Source: Cyclaneusma minus (taxonomy: Eukaryota > Ascomycota > Leotiomycetes > Marthamycetales > Marthamycetaceae). Taken from it: a DNA stretch of 64,000 bases. The translations under genes were made by a program, and so were the position numbers. This document shows, piece by piece, positions 36,130 to 46,218 of the stretch (the stretch's first letter is position 1; every line of letters starts with the position of its first letter). Location: assembly GCA_037179335.1 (NCBI GenBank), contig JAKZHN010000002.1, positions 930,001 to 994,000 of the forward strand. Reading direction: 5' to 3'. The notes under the pieces are model-generated. The model was not told the origin of the DNA, did not search any database, and saw nothing but the letters and a program-made list of their open reading frames with translations.

Positions 36130-37026
36130 CTACTCGTCGTCACTGTCGTCCATTTCCAACGCTCTCCGTCTCTCTCGTCTTCTCTCCCTCTTCAATACCC
36201 TTCTCGACTTTCTGATGAGCCTAAACTGCTCCGCCCTCATCACCGCCGCCATCTCATCCCGCGGTATTTGCACCCGCAAATGCTGCCGCCACCACCGGAG
36301 CCTCGCCGCGACGTCGAGCTCGGGTCCCTCGATCGGCATACCGTGGTCGTCCCAAGCTGACGCAATTCTGCCCACGGCGTTGAACGGCGAGCCGTCCTCG
36401 CGTTCCTGGATCTGGTGCATCCACTGGGCGTTTTCGGCGGCCCAGAAGCGGCCGCTCCACCCGAAGAAGCAAGGGTCGCCATGGTGGATAATGGGGTTGC
36501 CGTTGGGGTCGCGGTACTGGGGCTGGGCGAGATGCCAGGCCTCGGCGATGGGGTCTGGGGACGGTAGTTAGTTAGTTATGTGATCGAGAGGAAAGGGGGT
36601 GAGAGAGGACAGCGGGCGTGAGAGTGAGGTGTGAAAGACTTACCGTAGGCAGGGAATGGTTCCAGGCCGGGAAGTGGACCAGGATTGTGGACCAGCGGGA
36701 GCACAATCGGAGCGCCAAAGACTGGGAGGAGGGGAAGAGGAGGTGGGCGCGGCACAGCTTGATTGCGCTGGCCGGCCTCGGAATTGTAGGCAGTCCGGCT
36801 GCCCCAAAGTCCGGCAAGACGACCAGCCTCAAGGCGCTGGTAGGCGACGGTTCTGCCGACACGGGGTCGTCCCCGGCGGTGCAAACTGAGGCGGGAGTTA
36901 GTATCTGGAACGGGGGACGAAAGGGGAGAGCCAAGGAGACTTGGGCGTGAGAAAATCGGGCGTGGGATTGGAAAGGGGAACTTACGTGGTGCGGACAAAT
37001 TCCTCGGCAGATTCCTCGGCAGGCAT
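36130..37026 (-). CDS. Conserved-looking fungal protein with basic C-terminus, unknown
   Basis: The three exons complement(36130..36554, 36644..36885, 36986..37026) give 235 aa. The introns are 89 and 100 bp, with GTAAGT donors, CCCAG/CTCAG acceptors and consistent phases. The product starts MPAEESAEEFVRTTLHRRG. A Pro-rich middle (PRPPPLPLLPVFGAP) precedes an acidic/aromatic block (HHGDPCFFGWSGRFWAAENA, MHQIQEREDGSPFNAVG). It then has an Arg-rich helix (RVLKRERRRERRRALE) and an acidic end DDSDDE. The basic helix suggests nucleic-acid or ribosome association, which is inference only. The 5' leader has a (GGT)n microsatellite. Confidence 0.75.
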
Positions 37027-37046
37027 TTTGGCGGAAGAAGAAGATG

Positions 37047-37081
37047 GTGGTTTGGTGGTGGTGGTGGTGGTGGTGGTGGTT
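37047..37081. repeat. (GGT)n microsatellite
   Basis: About ten consecutive GGT/GTG triplets just upstream of the minus-strand gene starting at 37026, in its probable 5' leader or promoter. Confidence 0.85.
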
Positions 37082-37306
37082 GTAGATGCTCGAAAGAGCA
37101 GAGAAGAAGATTGTGTGTTTGGTGGAGGGAGTGGAGAGGAGCAGAAAAATGTATGGCGACAACAGTGGTTGTCACGAGCGATTTTCCTTGGAGAGAAAAA
37201 AAAAAGGGAAAGGAAGAGGAAGAGGAAAAGGGTCGAAGATACACCTACCGCGGTTCCATTGTGTGTATTGTCGAGGCAGAAGACAATGGCGACAATGGCC
37301 TGGGTG

Positions 37307-37516
37307 AGCGAGCTCCTTAATGGTCTCGCGGGCGGGTTGCGCTTGACAATGGGTGCTCAATTGGGTCCCAAAGCGCAGCCTTGTCTACTGACAGGCAAAA
37401 ATTGTGTTAGCGAGCTCCTGAATAGCTCGAGGGCGGTCAGTGGGCTGACAATGGGAGCTGGCAATGGGACTCAATTGGGACCAGAAGGGCAGTTTCTCCA
37501 CTGATGGGTAAATTTT
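37307..37516. repeat. Two-copy imperfect tandem repeat of about 105 bp
   Basis: Copy 1 starts GCGAGCTCCTTAATGG near 37307 and copy 2 GCGAGCTCCTGAATAG near 37408. Shared blocks in order are TGACAATGGG, CTCAATTGGG, a CAG-rich block, CTACTGA/CCACTGA and AAAATTGTG/AAATTTTGTA. It lies in the divergent promoter region between the unknown basic protein and the OB-fold gene. Confidence 0.65.
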
Positions 37517-37875
37517 GTACTGACAGTGGGACACGAACAGGTTAAATTTGGTCACTACTGTAGCGAGTTTAGCCATTGGGCGACACCTTTGGCTCCAACA
37601 AGGGTCCATGGGAGCAAGATGGCCCGAAATATGGCTCTTGGTGGTTGAAAAGCTTGGGCAGTGGGTGTCATGTGACTCCGCCAATGATCGTGAGCAGAGC
37701 CGCTAGCGCGGTCTGCCGCAGCCTTATTCCTTTCGCCTTTCACACTTTCACTTCACAGTTCTGCAATCATCGAGCCTCCTCAAACCCGCTCACCACATCT
37801 TCATTCCTGCCAATTCAAATCCCCTAGATACTGTCACTGTGCCTTTCTGTAGTCCACGTGACCCACATTTTCATC

Positions 37876-39781
37876 ATGCCAGTCCACCAACCTTCCCTCC
37901 AGTCCTTCTTCAAGCCCGAGGTCATGTCCACTCCGCCCTCCAACCAGGAAGTCCTCCTGCGGAGTCCCGACAAGGCACAGGTCGCTGAGCTCGCTGAGCC
38001 TGGCGATGGCTTCACCGAAGAAGAACTGGCAGCTGCTCTTGATCCTCTCAAGCGGAAGTGGAATCCTGCGCGTCCCTACGAAGCTTGCCAGATTGGTGAG
38101 CTCGAGCAAGGTCCCAAGGCAGTGACTTTCACGGGACGCTGCGTCAATTTCTCCACTGTCTTCGGGAAGTCGACCAAGGAGCATTCTGCGAAGGGATGGC
38201 ATCGTGTGCTGATCAAGGATGATACGGGTGCCATCAGCGTGAGCTATTTGCACCCTTTATGCGCATGCCATCTTATACGCGCTTTCGCCTCTCACCTGCA
38301 ATGAAATCTGTCTATCATTCTTTTCGTCTACCTGCACCGAGTGCGTCAGCCAGTGAGTGACCTGCAACCATACTTATCTGTTCGAATGTGTAGGTCAAAC
38401 TCTATTTCACGCATACGCCCTATCCCCTACAATTCGGCCAGCTCATCTCCATCTGGACGCCCTTCATCGCCATGGCCGCCGCCGCCTCCTCCGATGGCGT
38501 CGTCATTCCCCACGTCCCCCACTCCGTCTCCATGATCCCCGGCCGTGATAACTCAGTTCACATCGCCCTGCCCGCTCCAACTGACGAGAACAACACTACC
38601 TGTCGCCTCCCTCTACACTACGTCCCCGGTGAGCCCATTCCAGGACTCGTAACCGTCAAACAGTACCTCGACGACGGCCACGAAATCCCCGATGTCAAGA
38701 TCCTCGTAGTCGTGAAAAGCATCGGCCCCACCCGTGCCATTGCACTCAAGAAGAAGAAGGCGGAAGGCACCATGATTGATCTGCGCGAAGTGGGCTTGTA
38801 TGACCATACAGGTGAGCTGGTGTTCAAATTGTGGGGTCCGACGACGAGCTGTGCATCGACTTGGTTGCCTGGCGAGACGGTGCTACTGATTAGTCGACCT
38901 AGCTATGCACAAGGATGGAAAGTACAGGGTAAGGGGGAGGTGAGTCTCAATGCGGGTAGCTTGGTGGATGTGGAGCCTGAATGCGAGGATGCTAAGTGGT
39001 TGAGGAATTTTGCGAAGGGCTTGAAGAAGAGGGAGTGTGTGAAGCAGGAGTTTCCGGAGGGCGTGTGGGATGTGGAGAAGATTTGTGGGGATGAGGTGAG
39101 GCCGCTGTTCAAAATTGCTGATGTGGATGAATGGTTAGTCTCTCTTCCCATTCTGTCTTTGTTCAAACGTGTCCACTCCCTCCAGGAAGGTAGGGAAACT
39201 TTGCTGACTTGTTTACCAACGGTGCAGGGTCCGTGATGAGCCTTCCAAGATCTTCGGAGGCTTCCTTAACCTTATCATCCTCGATATGAGCCTCGTCCTT
39301 CTGTACCGCCGCAACATGCTCATGGTCACCGAATGGTAGACCCCCCTTTTGCTTTTTCCTTCCGTTAACCCCACTGCCCCTATCCAGCCTTCCCTTCCTG
39401 CTCTCCCTAACAGTACTCTTTCGCTAACCCCTTGATTCTCACAGCTGCGGCGTCCCCCACTACACCTCCTCCCTCACCCCATCCGAGACCAACCCACTCA
39501 CCTGCACCCAATGCTCGCGCCCCATCGCCGCCACCCTCGCTCTCAACCCCAAACTCATGGGCACCCTCGTCGACGAAACCGGCAGCATTGCATCCGGCAA
39601 GCTTCTCTGGAGTCCCAAGGCCTGGCAAGAGCTGTTTGGACGAAGTGTGGAGCAGTTGGTGCAGCTGGATATTGGCATTTTGCGGATGATGGAGATGCGT
39701 ATGGTGGGGACGAGGTTGACTTTCGTGTTTGGCTGGAGTGAGGAGGTTGGCAGGATTGCTGTGTTGGGGATTAGGGGATGA
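37876..39781 (+). CDS. OB-fold (RPA1/MEIOB-like) protein with N-terminal PIP box
   Basis: The four exons 37876..38238, 38394..39133, 39228..39335 and 39445..39781 give 515 aa, with all phases matching. Residues 5-12 read QPSLQSFF, a canonical PCNA-interacting peptide (Q-x-x-L-x-x-F-F). OB-like strands follow: HRVLIKDDTGAISVKLYF and, later, MIDLREVGLYDHTGELVFKL and LPGETVLLISRPSYAQGW. This spacing resembles tandem OB folds of RPA1 or MEIOB. The last exon has CCGVPHYTSS...LTCTQCSRP, a Cys4-type zinc ribbon as in the RPA1 C-terminal domain. A role in DNA replication, repair or meiotic single-strand DNA handling is inferred. The exact orthologue is not established. The start is the first ATG and places the PIP box at the extreme N-terminus. 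Confidence 0.8.
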
Positions 39782-40099
39782 TTTTGTGATTTTATGTGGA
39801 CTGGCTGGTGTTGATGGGCTTTTGTGCTTGCTTGTTTGCTTGCTGAGCTTCGGTGAGTGGAGTATTGAGGCAATTTTGTGGTGGACCTGAGGTCCTGAGT
39901 GGCGGTTTACGGGACGGGAAGGTCTGATTTGCACGGTACTGGCTTGCTTTTGGCACGGAATTTGGGACCGAATGGTTTCTTGCTCGTGATCACACATTTT
40001 GGGAGGGATCAGGTTCAGGGGCTGTTTTCCAAGGCTGGTGATGGACACTTAGCTTTATTTACTTACCTACGCACAAATATCAGATGAGACCGTTGGGCT
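39782..40099. other. 3' flank of the OB-fold gene
   Basis: G/T-rich, no gene seen. Leads into the promoter-unit array. Confidence 0.4.
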
Positions 40100-43000
40100 G
40101 CTTTATCTCATGAGTCATGCCTGCTTACCTTCATGCCTGTTTACCCTAAAGCCGCGCAATTCGCTCACGAGCGCCAGAAGCCGCCTATAAAAAGCTTCTT
40201 CCCCTTCATCTTCTTTCGTGAACATGGACCCATAACGAGAACAACGTACTCAACGGTGGATGAGAGGCAACTGGAACCGGAGCACTTGTGCAGTACACAT
40301 CTCTTTAGGAACGCAGCCGACGGAAAGTATATCCTGCTTGATTTCGAGCACGTCACTTCAAAGGAAGTAGAGAAAATGTCGACCAAATCGCTGATTCTAC
40401 TACCTACTCCCCAACGAGCTACATCCACCAACAGCTGAACGACTCGTCAGCTTTGGCCTTTCACCGCCGCCTCCATTTCCCTACCGCCGAAGTTGATACA
40501 TCACCACCGTTTTTTCCCTTCCAGTCTACCAAGCTGAGCCGATGACTCATTCACAGCCTCTTGAGCCACAAACTTTAGTATAAATATAGCCAGCCTCCCT
40601 ACTACAAACACCAAGTCGCCACTGGGAAGGAATTTGGATCGAGGATTCTCGAAACCCTACCAGCCGAGATCACAAGGAGCACGGAGATGATCAAGGCAAA
40701 GCATGTTTTCGTCATGTAAGGTATGCAGCGAGAAGCATTGAGTAGTACGGCACTATCTAGTCTGATTCCTCAGAAACCTCTCCCTAGGTTTCTTGCTGTT
40801 TCCAATTCAGTAGCATGCTGCATGGTTTGTGCTTGGTTTTGGGGATTGGGGAAACAGTGAAACACCCATGATTAAAAAGTCTACTGTCGGTTGGCTTATC
40901 TGCTGTTGTATTCGCCGCTTCCGTCATTCACAGCCTCTCGAGCTCCAAACTTTAGTATAAATAGAGCCAGACTTCCCTTACGGAATGCCCCAAGATGAGA
41001 AACTGCCAGTTCGGCTTACCATGCAGCGAGAAGCATTGAGTACTGTAACGATGGTCTAGGCATGAAATCGTGTTTTTTTACTTCGTATGCCGAATGACAT
41101 ACTCTGCACTTTGTTGTTTTGGGCTTTGAGAAACACTCGAAAGCTCTGCTGTCGTTTGGCCCAGCTGCTGTTGTCTTTTCCGCCTCTGCCGAGGTAGCCG
41201 GCCAGGCCGCTAGATTAGTGGGACATTCACAATATCCATGGGCCCAATATCTAGTATAAATAATACCCTAACCTCTTTTCAGGAGCTTAAGCTACAAGAA
41301 GTTAACACGAAGCATACGACTGCAGACGAAACTGTAGTGCCCTTGGATCACCATGTTTGCCAGCAGAAATGCGGTTTGCTATTTGGGTAATCTTGAATGA
41401 TGCAGGCACCTGAGAATCTCTACTTTCGAAGTCTTTCAGGTTTGGAGTCTGCTGTCGTTTGAACAAGCTGCTCTTTCTCATTACACTTCTTCCGGCGTCA
41501 GGATAGACGAACTATCAGTGAATCATTCAGTTGGCAGTCTGTGAACGTTTGTATAAAAGGGGACATATTTCCTTCTAGGAACTCCACCGTTCGAACACGT
41601 CCAAGAGGACCCAAGGACACTCTCCAGTCTCTACAAGGTAAGTTTGGTTGGAACTCTGAAGCATGCATGAGCTACGTTGAGGTAATTTGGTAGGTGTGTT
41701 TCCTATTCGTATTTTTTTCGAGTTCGCCAAGTAGCTGACCAGGTTTGCTGTCATTGAGACTAGTCGTTGTCGTTTGGCTTAGCTGTTATCATCCTTTTCC
41801 ACTTCTGCCGAATCAGTAAGGAATGACTCATTCGCAGCCTTCCGGCCTCCCAATCTTCCAGAGTTTAATATAAATATTGCCCTTATTTTTAGTTGAGAAC
41901 TCTAAGGACCACAAAAAGAAAGACACGATCATATGCAACTATGCAGTGAAAGCCAGTGCACTTTCGAGAAACAGTCGCGATTCCACGCAAAGATATTGAT
42001 TCAGGATCTGCTTGAATCATAGATAAATGCATGCTTGCGACAGTTCTCTACCTATTTCTCTAAATACCACTAGACAAGTCTGGTGTCATTGAAGCAGGCT
42101 GCCGTTGCCCTCTTCTACTTCACCGAGTGCCGAGATACCGGTCGATGGCTCATTCATGTTCACAACCTCCTGATCACCCAGACTTGGGGTATAAATACTG
42201 CCAGCTCTGCCCTCCTGGAACTCTAAACTACGAAACTACTCCGAACAATTGATGGCCACGGGGGGCTGAGAACGCCAGTGGACTTTGAAGATACACCACA
42301 AACTTTTACGCAGGCATGGATATCAATCAAATCTGAGTTTCAGGTATAAGCATGCTCATGCCCCTTTATTTCACACTTTCCTTTCTAGTGCCTAGAAATG
42401 TCTGCTGTCATTCAAGCAAGCTGCTGTCGCTCTTTCTCTCTTTCTTCAGCATCAGAAGGGCTAGTCAATGACATGCTATATCCGCAACCTCCTGACCTTC
42501 CAATCTTGGGGTATAAATAACGCCAGCTCTGTTTTCCAAGAGACCCAAAGTAAATTGTTCAATCTCACCAATATACGTGCGGGAGCTGAGCCGGTACACT
42601 TTCGACCAACATCCTGAGTTTTCATGTAAACAGACTGGATCGAACTTCGAATCGTGCAAGCATTGTGTCCCATCTTCTTTCTACTTCTTGAAATTCCGGG
42701 ACATATCTGCTGTCATCTGAACAAGCTGCTGTCCCCTATTTTCGGCCTTTCACTACAGCTGACTAGTGAATGACTGATCACTGGGGGACTCCAGGTCTCA
42801 AGAGTTCAGTATAAATTGAGGCGGCTTTTCTCGTAGAACGTTCAAATCACAACATTGACTTCTCAGATTTCATTCAGAGGTGAAGGCATTCCTGCATACG
42901 AGTTTGACACGTAACGAGGCTTCCCAGCCAAAGACCTTGGTTTTCGTTCCATCGCGTCACATGTGCGGCGTTGACACACTGGTCTTTCTTTTGGGTCGAG

Positions 43001-44640
43001 GAATGAACAAGGGTCTGCTGTCGTATGCGGAGACTACTGTCCTCTTTCACCAAAGGATCCGAGCAATAGATGACTCATTCACAACTTCGAGGTTGAAATT
43101 TAGTATAAATTGAATCAGCTTTCCTTTCCTGCTCTCCAAGATACGAAATCACGACTACTGAGCAAATGTGGAGATAGAGATACTTCTCTGTGGGCATCTA
43201 AAAAGCAGTATGATTTCCTTAACGAACAGCTCATGTTGTCATCCAGTCGCGGAGAAGGCTTGTGTTCAAGTTTGAAGAAAACCGGAATTTCTGTTGTCGT
43301 TTGGATAAGCTGCTGTCTCTCCTTTCAGCTTCCACCAAGACAGCTGGCTAATCAATGTCACATGCAGAGCCTTTAGGTCCCAAAATGTAGCACAAATACG
43401 GCTTGGGTCTGTTGTTCAGTCGCATAGTCAGCTTGTGTTTTTGTGTTTGGCGAAGAAGAGAGTGCCGACAGGTTTGTTGTTGTTCGCATGAGCTGCTGTC
43501 GTCTACCTCTTAGTTCCACCGAAACAGTTGAACACTGTCTATTGTTGAAGCATCACCACCAGACCGTGAGCGACCATGCTCAGCAGCAACTCTTCAATTC
43601 TGAGGCTCAACTACTGGTGAGCTGCTGTCCCCACAATAGAACATCATCGCCCTCTCACGTGACCTCACATGGTGGAGTTTGACTGACATCCACAGTGACG
43701 ACTCTCATCATTAACAACCAAAGTCCCAGTGGAGTATAAATTAATCCAGAATCTCTTCTAGAAACCTCAGAGTAGGACATGTACCTAATACATCCATACC
43801 TATGCAGGAACAGGATTGTCTTCCGCAGTATTCAGAAACTGACCGGTTCTCCGCGACATGGGCTTGTTACTGAATCCTGGGAAGATTGCTTCTACCTGAA
43901 ATTTTGTGTAGATTCTAGTCCCAAAGGAAAGTCTGCTGTCGTTTGTGCAAGCTACTGTTCCCCTTGTTCGCTTTCGCCAAGACAGCTGAACAATGACTGG
44001 CGCATATTTCACGACTTCCAAGACCCCAAAATCTAGTATAAATTGGGCCAGCTATTTTATCAGAACCCATCAAATACATGAATTGTCCTTGTCGACCACC
44101 GATGCAGGGGAAGAGTCATTTCCCATCAACTCTGGGACCAGAATCGTTTTCTGGGTGAAGCTTGGTTTGACTGAGAAGGCAGCTTGTAGGTTGCAAGGTT
44201 GTGTGGTTCCGATGGGGAAGCCTGTTGTCGTTTGGACAAGCTGATGTTCCTTTCTCGCTCTATCACGAAGATAGCCGAAGAACCACAGTAGTCATTCGCA
44301 ACCTACAAGTCATAGGATCTGGTATAAATTAAGCCACCCTCCCCTTCTCAAAGATCCGAAGTGCGAGAGAACACATAGGCGATACTATTTGCAAAAGACA
44401 ACTTTGTAACTCGATGAATTCTCAGATAATTCCGCGATTCCTGGCGGGGTTGGCTTGAATCCTGTGAAGGATGCTTGTACTTGGGAGACTGCGTCAGAGT
44501 GTAGACGGAAGTTTGCTATTATACGCAATGCGGTATGCCACGAGGCCACCGAAGATTTGAATGAAGCCGTTGAAGCTTACCCAGTAGGCGACGCGAACGG
44601 GTTGCTCCTTTTTAGTGTACCACTAAAAGATATCAGCTCT
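40100..44640 (+). repeat. Array 1: about 14 tandem promoter-like units
   Basis: Degenerate direct repeats with a period of about 300 bp (286-393). TATA boxes (TATAAAT or close) start at 40186, 40579, 40956, 41255, 41552, 41869, 42190, 42512, 42810, 43104, 43391 (degenerate CACAAAT), 43735, 44037 and 44323. About 76-111 bp upstream of most is TCTGCTGTCGTTTGG followed by AAGCTGCTGTC (for example 41145, 41448, 42401, 43290, 43932, 44221). A bZIP-type TGACTCA occurs about 33-45 bp before TATA in units at 40543, 41824 and 43071, with decayed versions in others. Just after TATA comes GCCAGCT and a TTCCTTCTAGGAACTC-like start region. Units share further downstream blocks (CCAGTGGACTTT about 80 bp after TATA at 41952, 42273 and 42589). 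No conserved ORF. I read it as a cluster of short transcription units. Confidence 0.8.
40723..41040 (+). other. Identical 20-mer in neighbouring units of array 1
   Basis: ATGCAGCGAGAAGCATTGAG occurs at 40723..40742 and 41021..41040, downstream of the TATA boxes at 40579 and 40956. Flanks are also similar (TA, then TCTAG). It shows that the presumed transcribed parts, not just the promoters, are duplicated. Confidence 0.7.
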
Positions 44641-45421
44641 AGAACTATTCGTTAGGAAGATTGAGGACAGACTTGTGATGTGAACAATGTCCAGCCAGGA
44701 GCCCAGGACTGACACTGGCTTCGAATATTCCAAGTATGGAATAAACGGATCGCCACTGCTCCGCCGAAGTTTTGGGCGGCCGCAAAACAGCACAAAGTGA
44801 TCCCCCAAGCAATGATGCAGAAGCCAGAATATTTTGCCAAATGGCAGTCTTTGCAACAGCCGAACGGCAGTGTACTCGAATCCCAAATAGCCTTAGAGCA
44901 TACCTAGTTAGAAAAGAATCGAGGCGCAGAATCAAGAGTCTTACCAAAATAGAAAATGCTACCTAAGGTAGTTACTGATAGTCATCTCCGGTGAGACCCC
45001 GATCTTTTTGAATTCCGGTCACACTTGCATACGACAGCGTTGTTTCTGAAAGATGCTCGGATTTCGTGCGATGATTGATACGGTACCACTGAATCGACGG
45101 TATCTACTTACTGTCAAGGTAATTCAGCCCGTAGACAATGTAGATCATCTAGATTTTTACGTTAGCATATATTAACTTGAGAGAAACAAACCACAAACTG
45201 GCATGAGAATCGTGTCTAATTTTCGCAAAATGCGCTTCTTAGCAGCGTCGTCCAAACTACTCGTAGTTTGATGGTCATCAATAGCCTGGAGAGTTTCATC
45301 GGCGTCAAGTTTATGTCCGGCGGAGGATTCGGGCCCAGGCGCAGGTCTAGGGATTGCATTGGTAACAGGAATGGTAGTAGTAGTCGTGACCTTTTCTTAA
45401 GTTATTGTGACAGGTATTTTG
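44641..45421 (-). pseudogene. Truncated, frameshifted Dal5-type MFS transporter
   Basis: Minus-strand pieces appear in family order. These are the cytoplasmic N-terminus AAKKRILRKLDTILMP, helix 1 MIYIVYGLNYLDK, TTLSYASVTGIQKDRGLTGD, SIFYFG, then YLGFEYTAVRLLQRLPFGK, IIAWGITLCCFAAAQNFGG and LGIFEASVSPGLL. These match the allantoate/nicotinate permease (anion:cation symporter) family. Introns of normal form remain between the first pieces (for example GTAAGT...TTTCAG). Lesions: TAA where Trp is expected after DDYQ, a 5-nt insertion beside it, +1 in a run of A after LPFGK, a 4-nt insertion before LGIFEAS, and no in-frame ATG. The remaining roughly 350 residues are missing. The break coincides with the edge of array 1. 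Confidence 0.75.
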
Positions 45422-46218
45422 ATCGGCTTTCGTTGTGCATAGACAATGGGTAGTATCGAAGAAAAAAAAAACGCAGCGGGGAGTTTCAATACATATAGCA
45501 TCTCCTAAAGCTTACTAGGTAGAGAAAGATGTGAGACTATCACGAAGAAAGAAAACGTCCGAAGGCCCAGCGTATGGAGAGCTGAGAAATCGGCGGCTCT
45601 GAAGTCTTTATGCAGTGTTCCAGCCAAAATTGCCTTGATTTTCCCGTTCTACAAGCTAGAGATGATGTTTCGTTCGTCTGAATGTACCACCTGCACACTG
45701 CAGCCGTGCGAAGTTGACTTGCACGCATGGGTACACACATGCGTTACAAGCACGTTAGGTAGAAACGCTCACACAAGTGAACCCCTCTCAGTACGAGCTA
45801 CTTAAGCTAGATCACTGTTAGAAAAATATCAGATTTCTGCATGTGCCCGTGGTAGCAGTACAGCATATGTATGCAAATGGTACTACTAGTTGCAGAATGC
45901 GAACGAGCCACACCACGAGGCGCATTTTCCAGGTAACGGAAGCATATTGAAATTTCATTGTCATGGATTGTAAATAAAGCCAGGCAAGAACAACATCAAA
46001 TACCAATCGGATATCAACAAAGCAACACATCCTGCTGCTGCTGAAATAAAAAGATCGATTGGGGGCGCCAAATGGCTCCAGCTGATACGAAGGAGACGCT
46101 TGGAGAACCCAGCTCCTATCTCACCGCTCGCCATCCTCGATCCAACAAAGAGTGCCATGAGTATATGAAAATGCGCATCGAATTTGGCTTTAGGGGGTCA
46201 TGATGCTCGAATCACCCA
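45422..46218. other. Intergenic, no gene seen
   Basis: A/T-rich with a poly-A run near 45462. No coding frame is supported. Confidence 0.4.

Noticed and set aside
42880..44250. Series of 77-88 codon plus-strand frames within array 1
   Set aside because: Translations of neighbouring units do not resemble one another and starts fall at different places in the unit, so they are not a conserved peptide family.
40100..44640. Array 1 as LTRs, 5S rRNA, tRNA or snoRNA genes, or a CRISPR
   Set aside because: No terminal inverted or long direct repeats with target duplications. No consistent 5S or tRNA box A/B. No consistent C/D boxes at a fixed place. The repeats are about 300 bp and divergent, unlike CRISPR.
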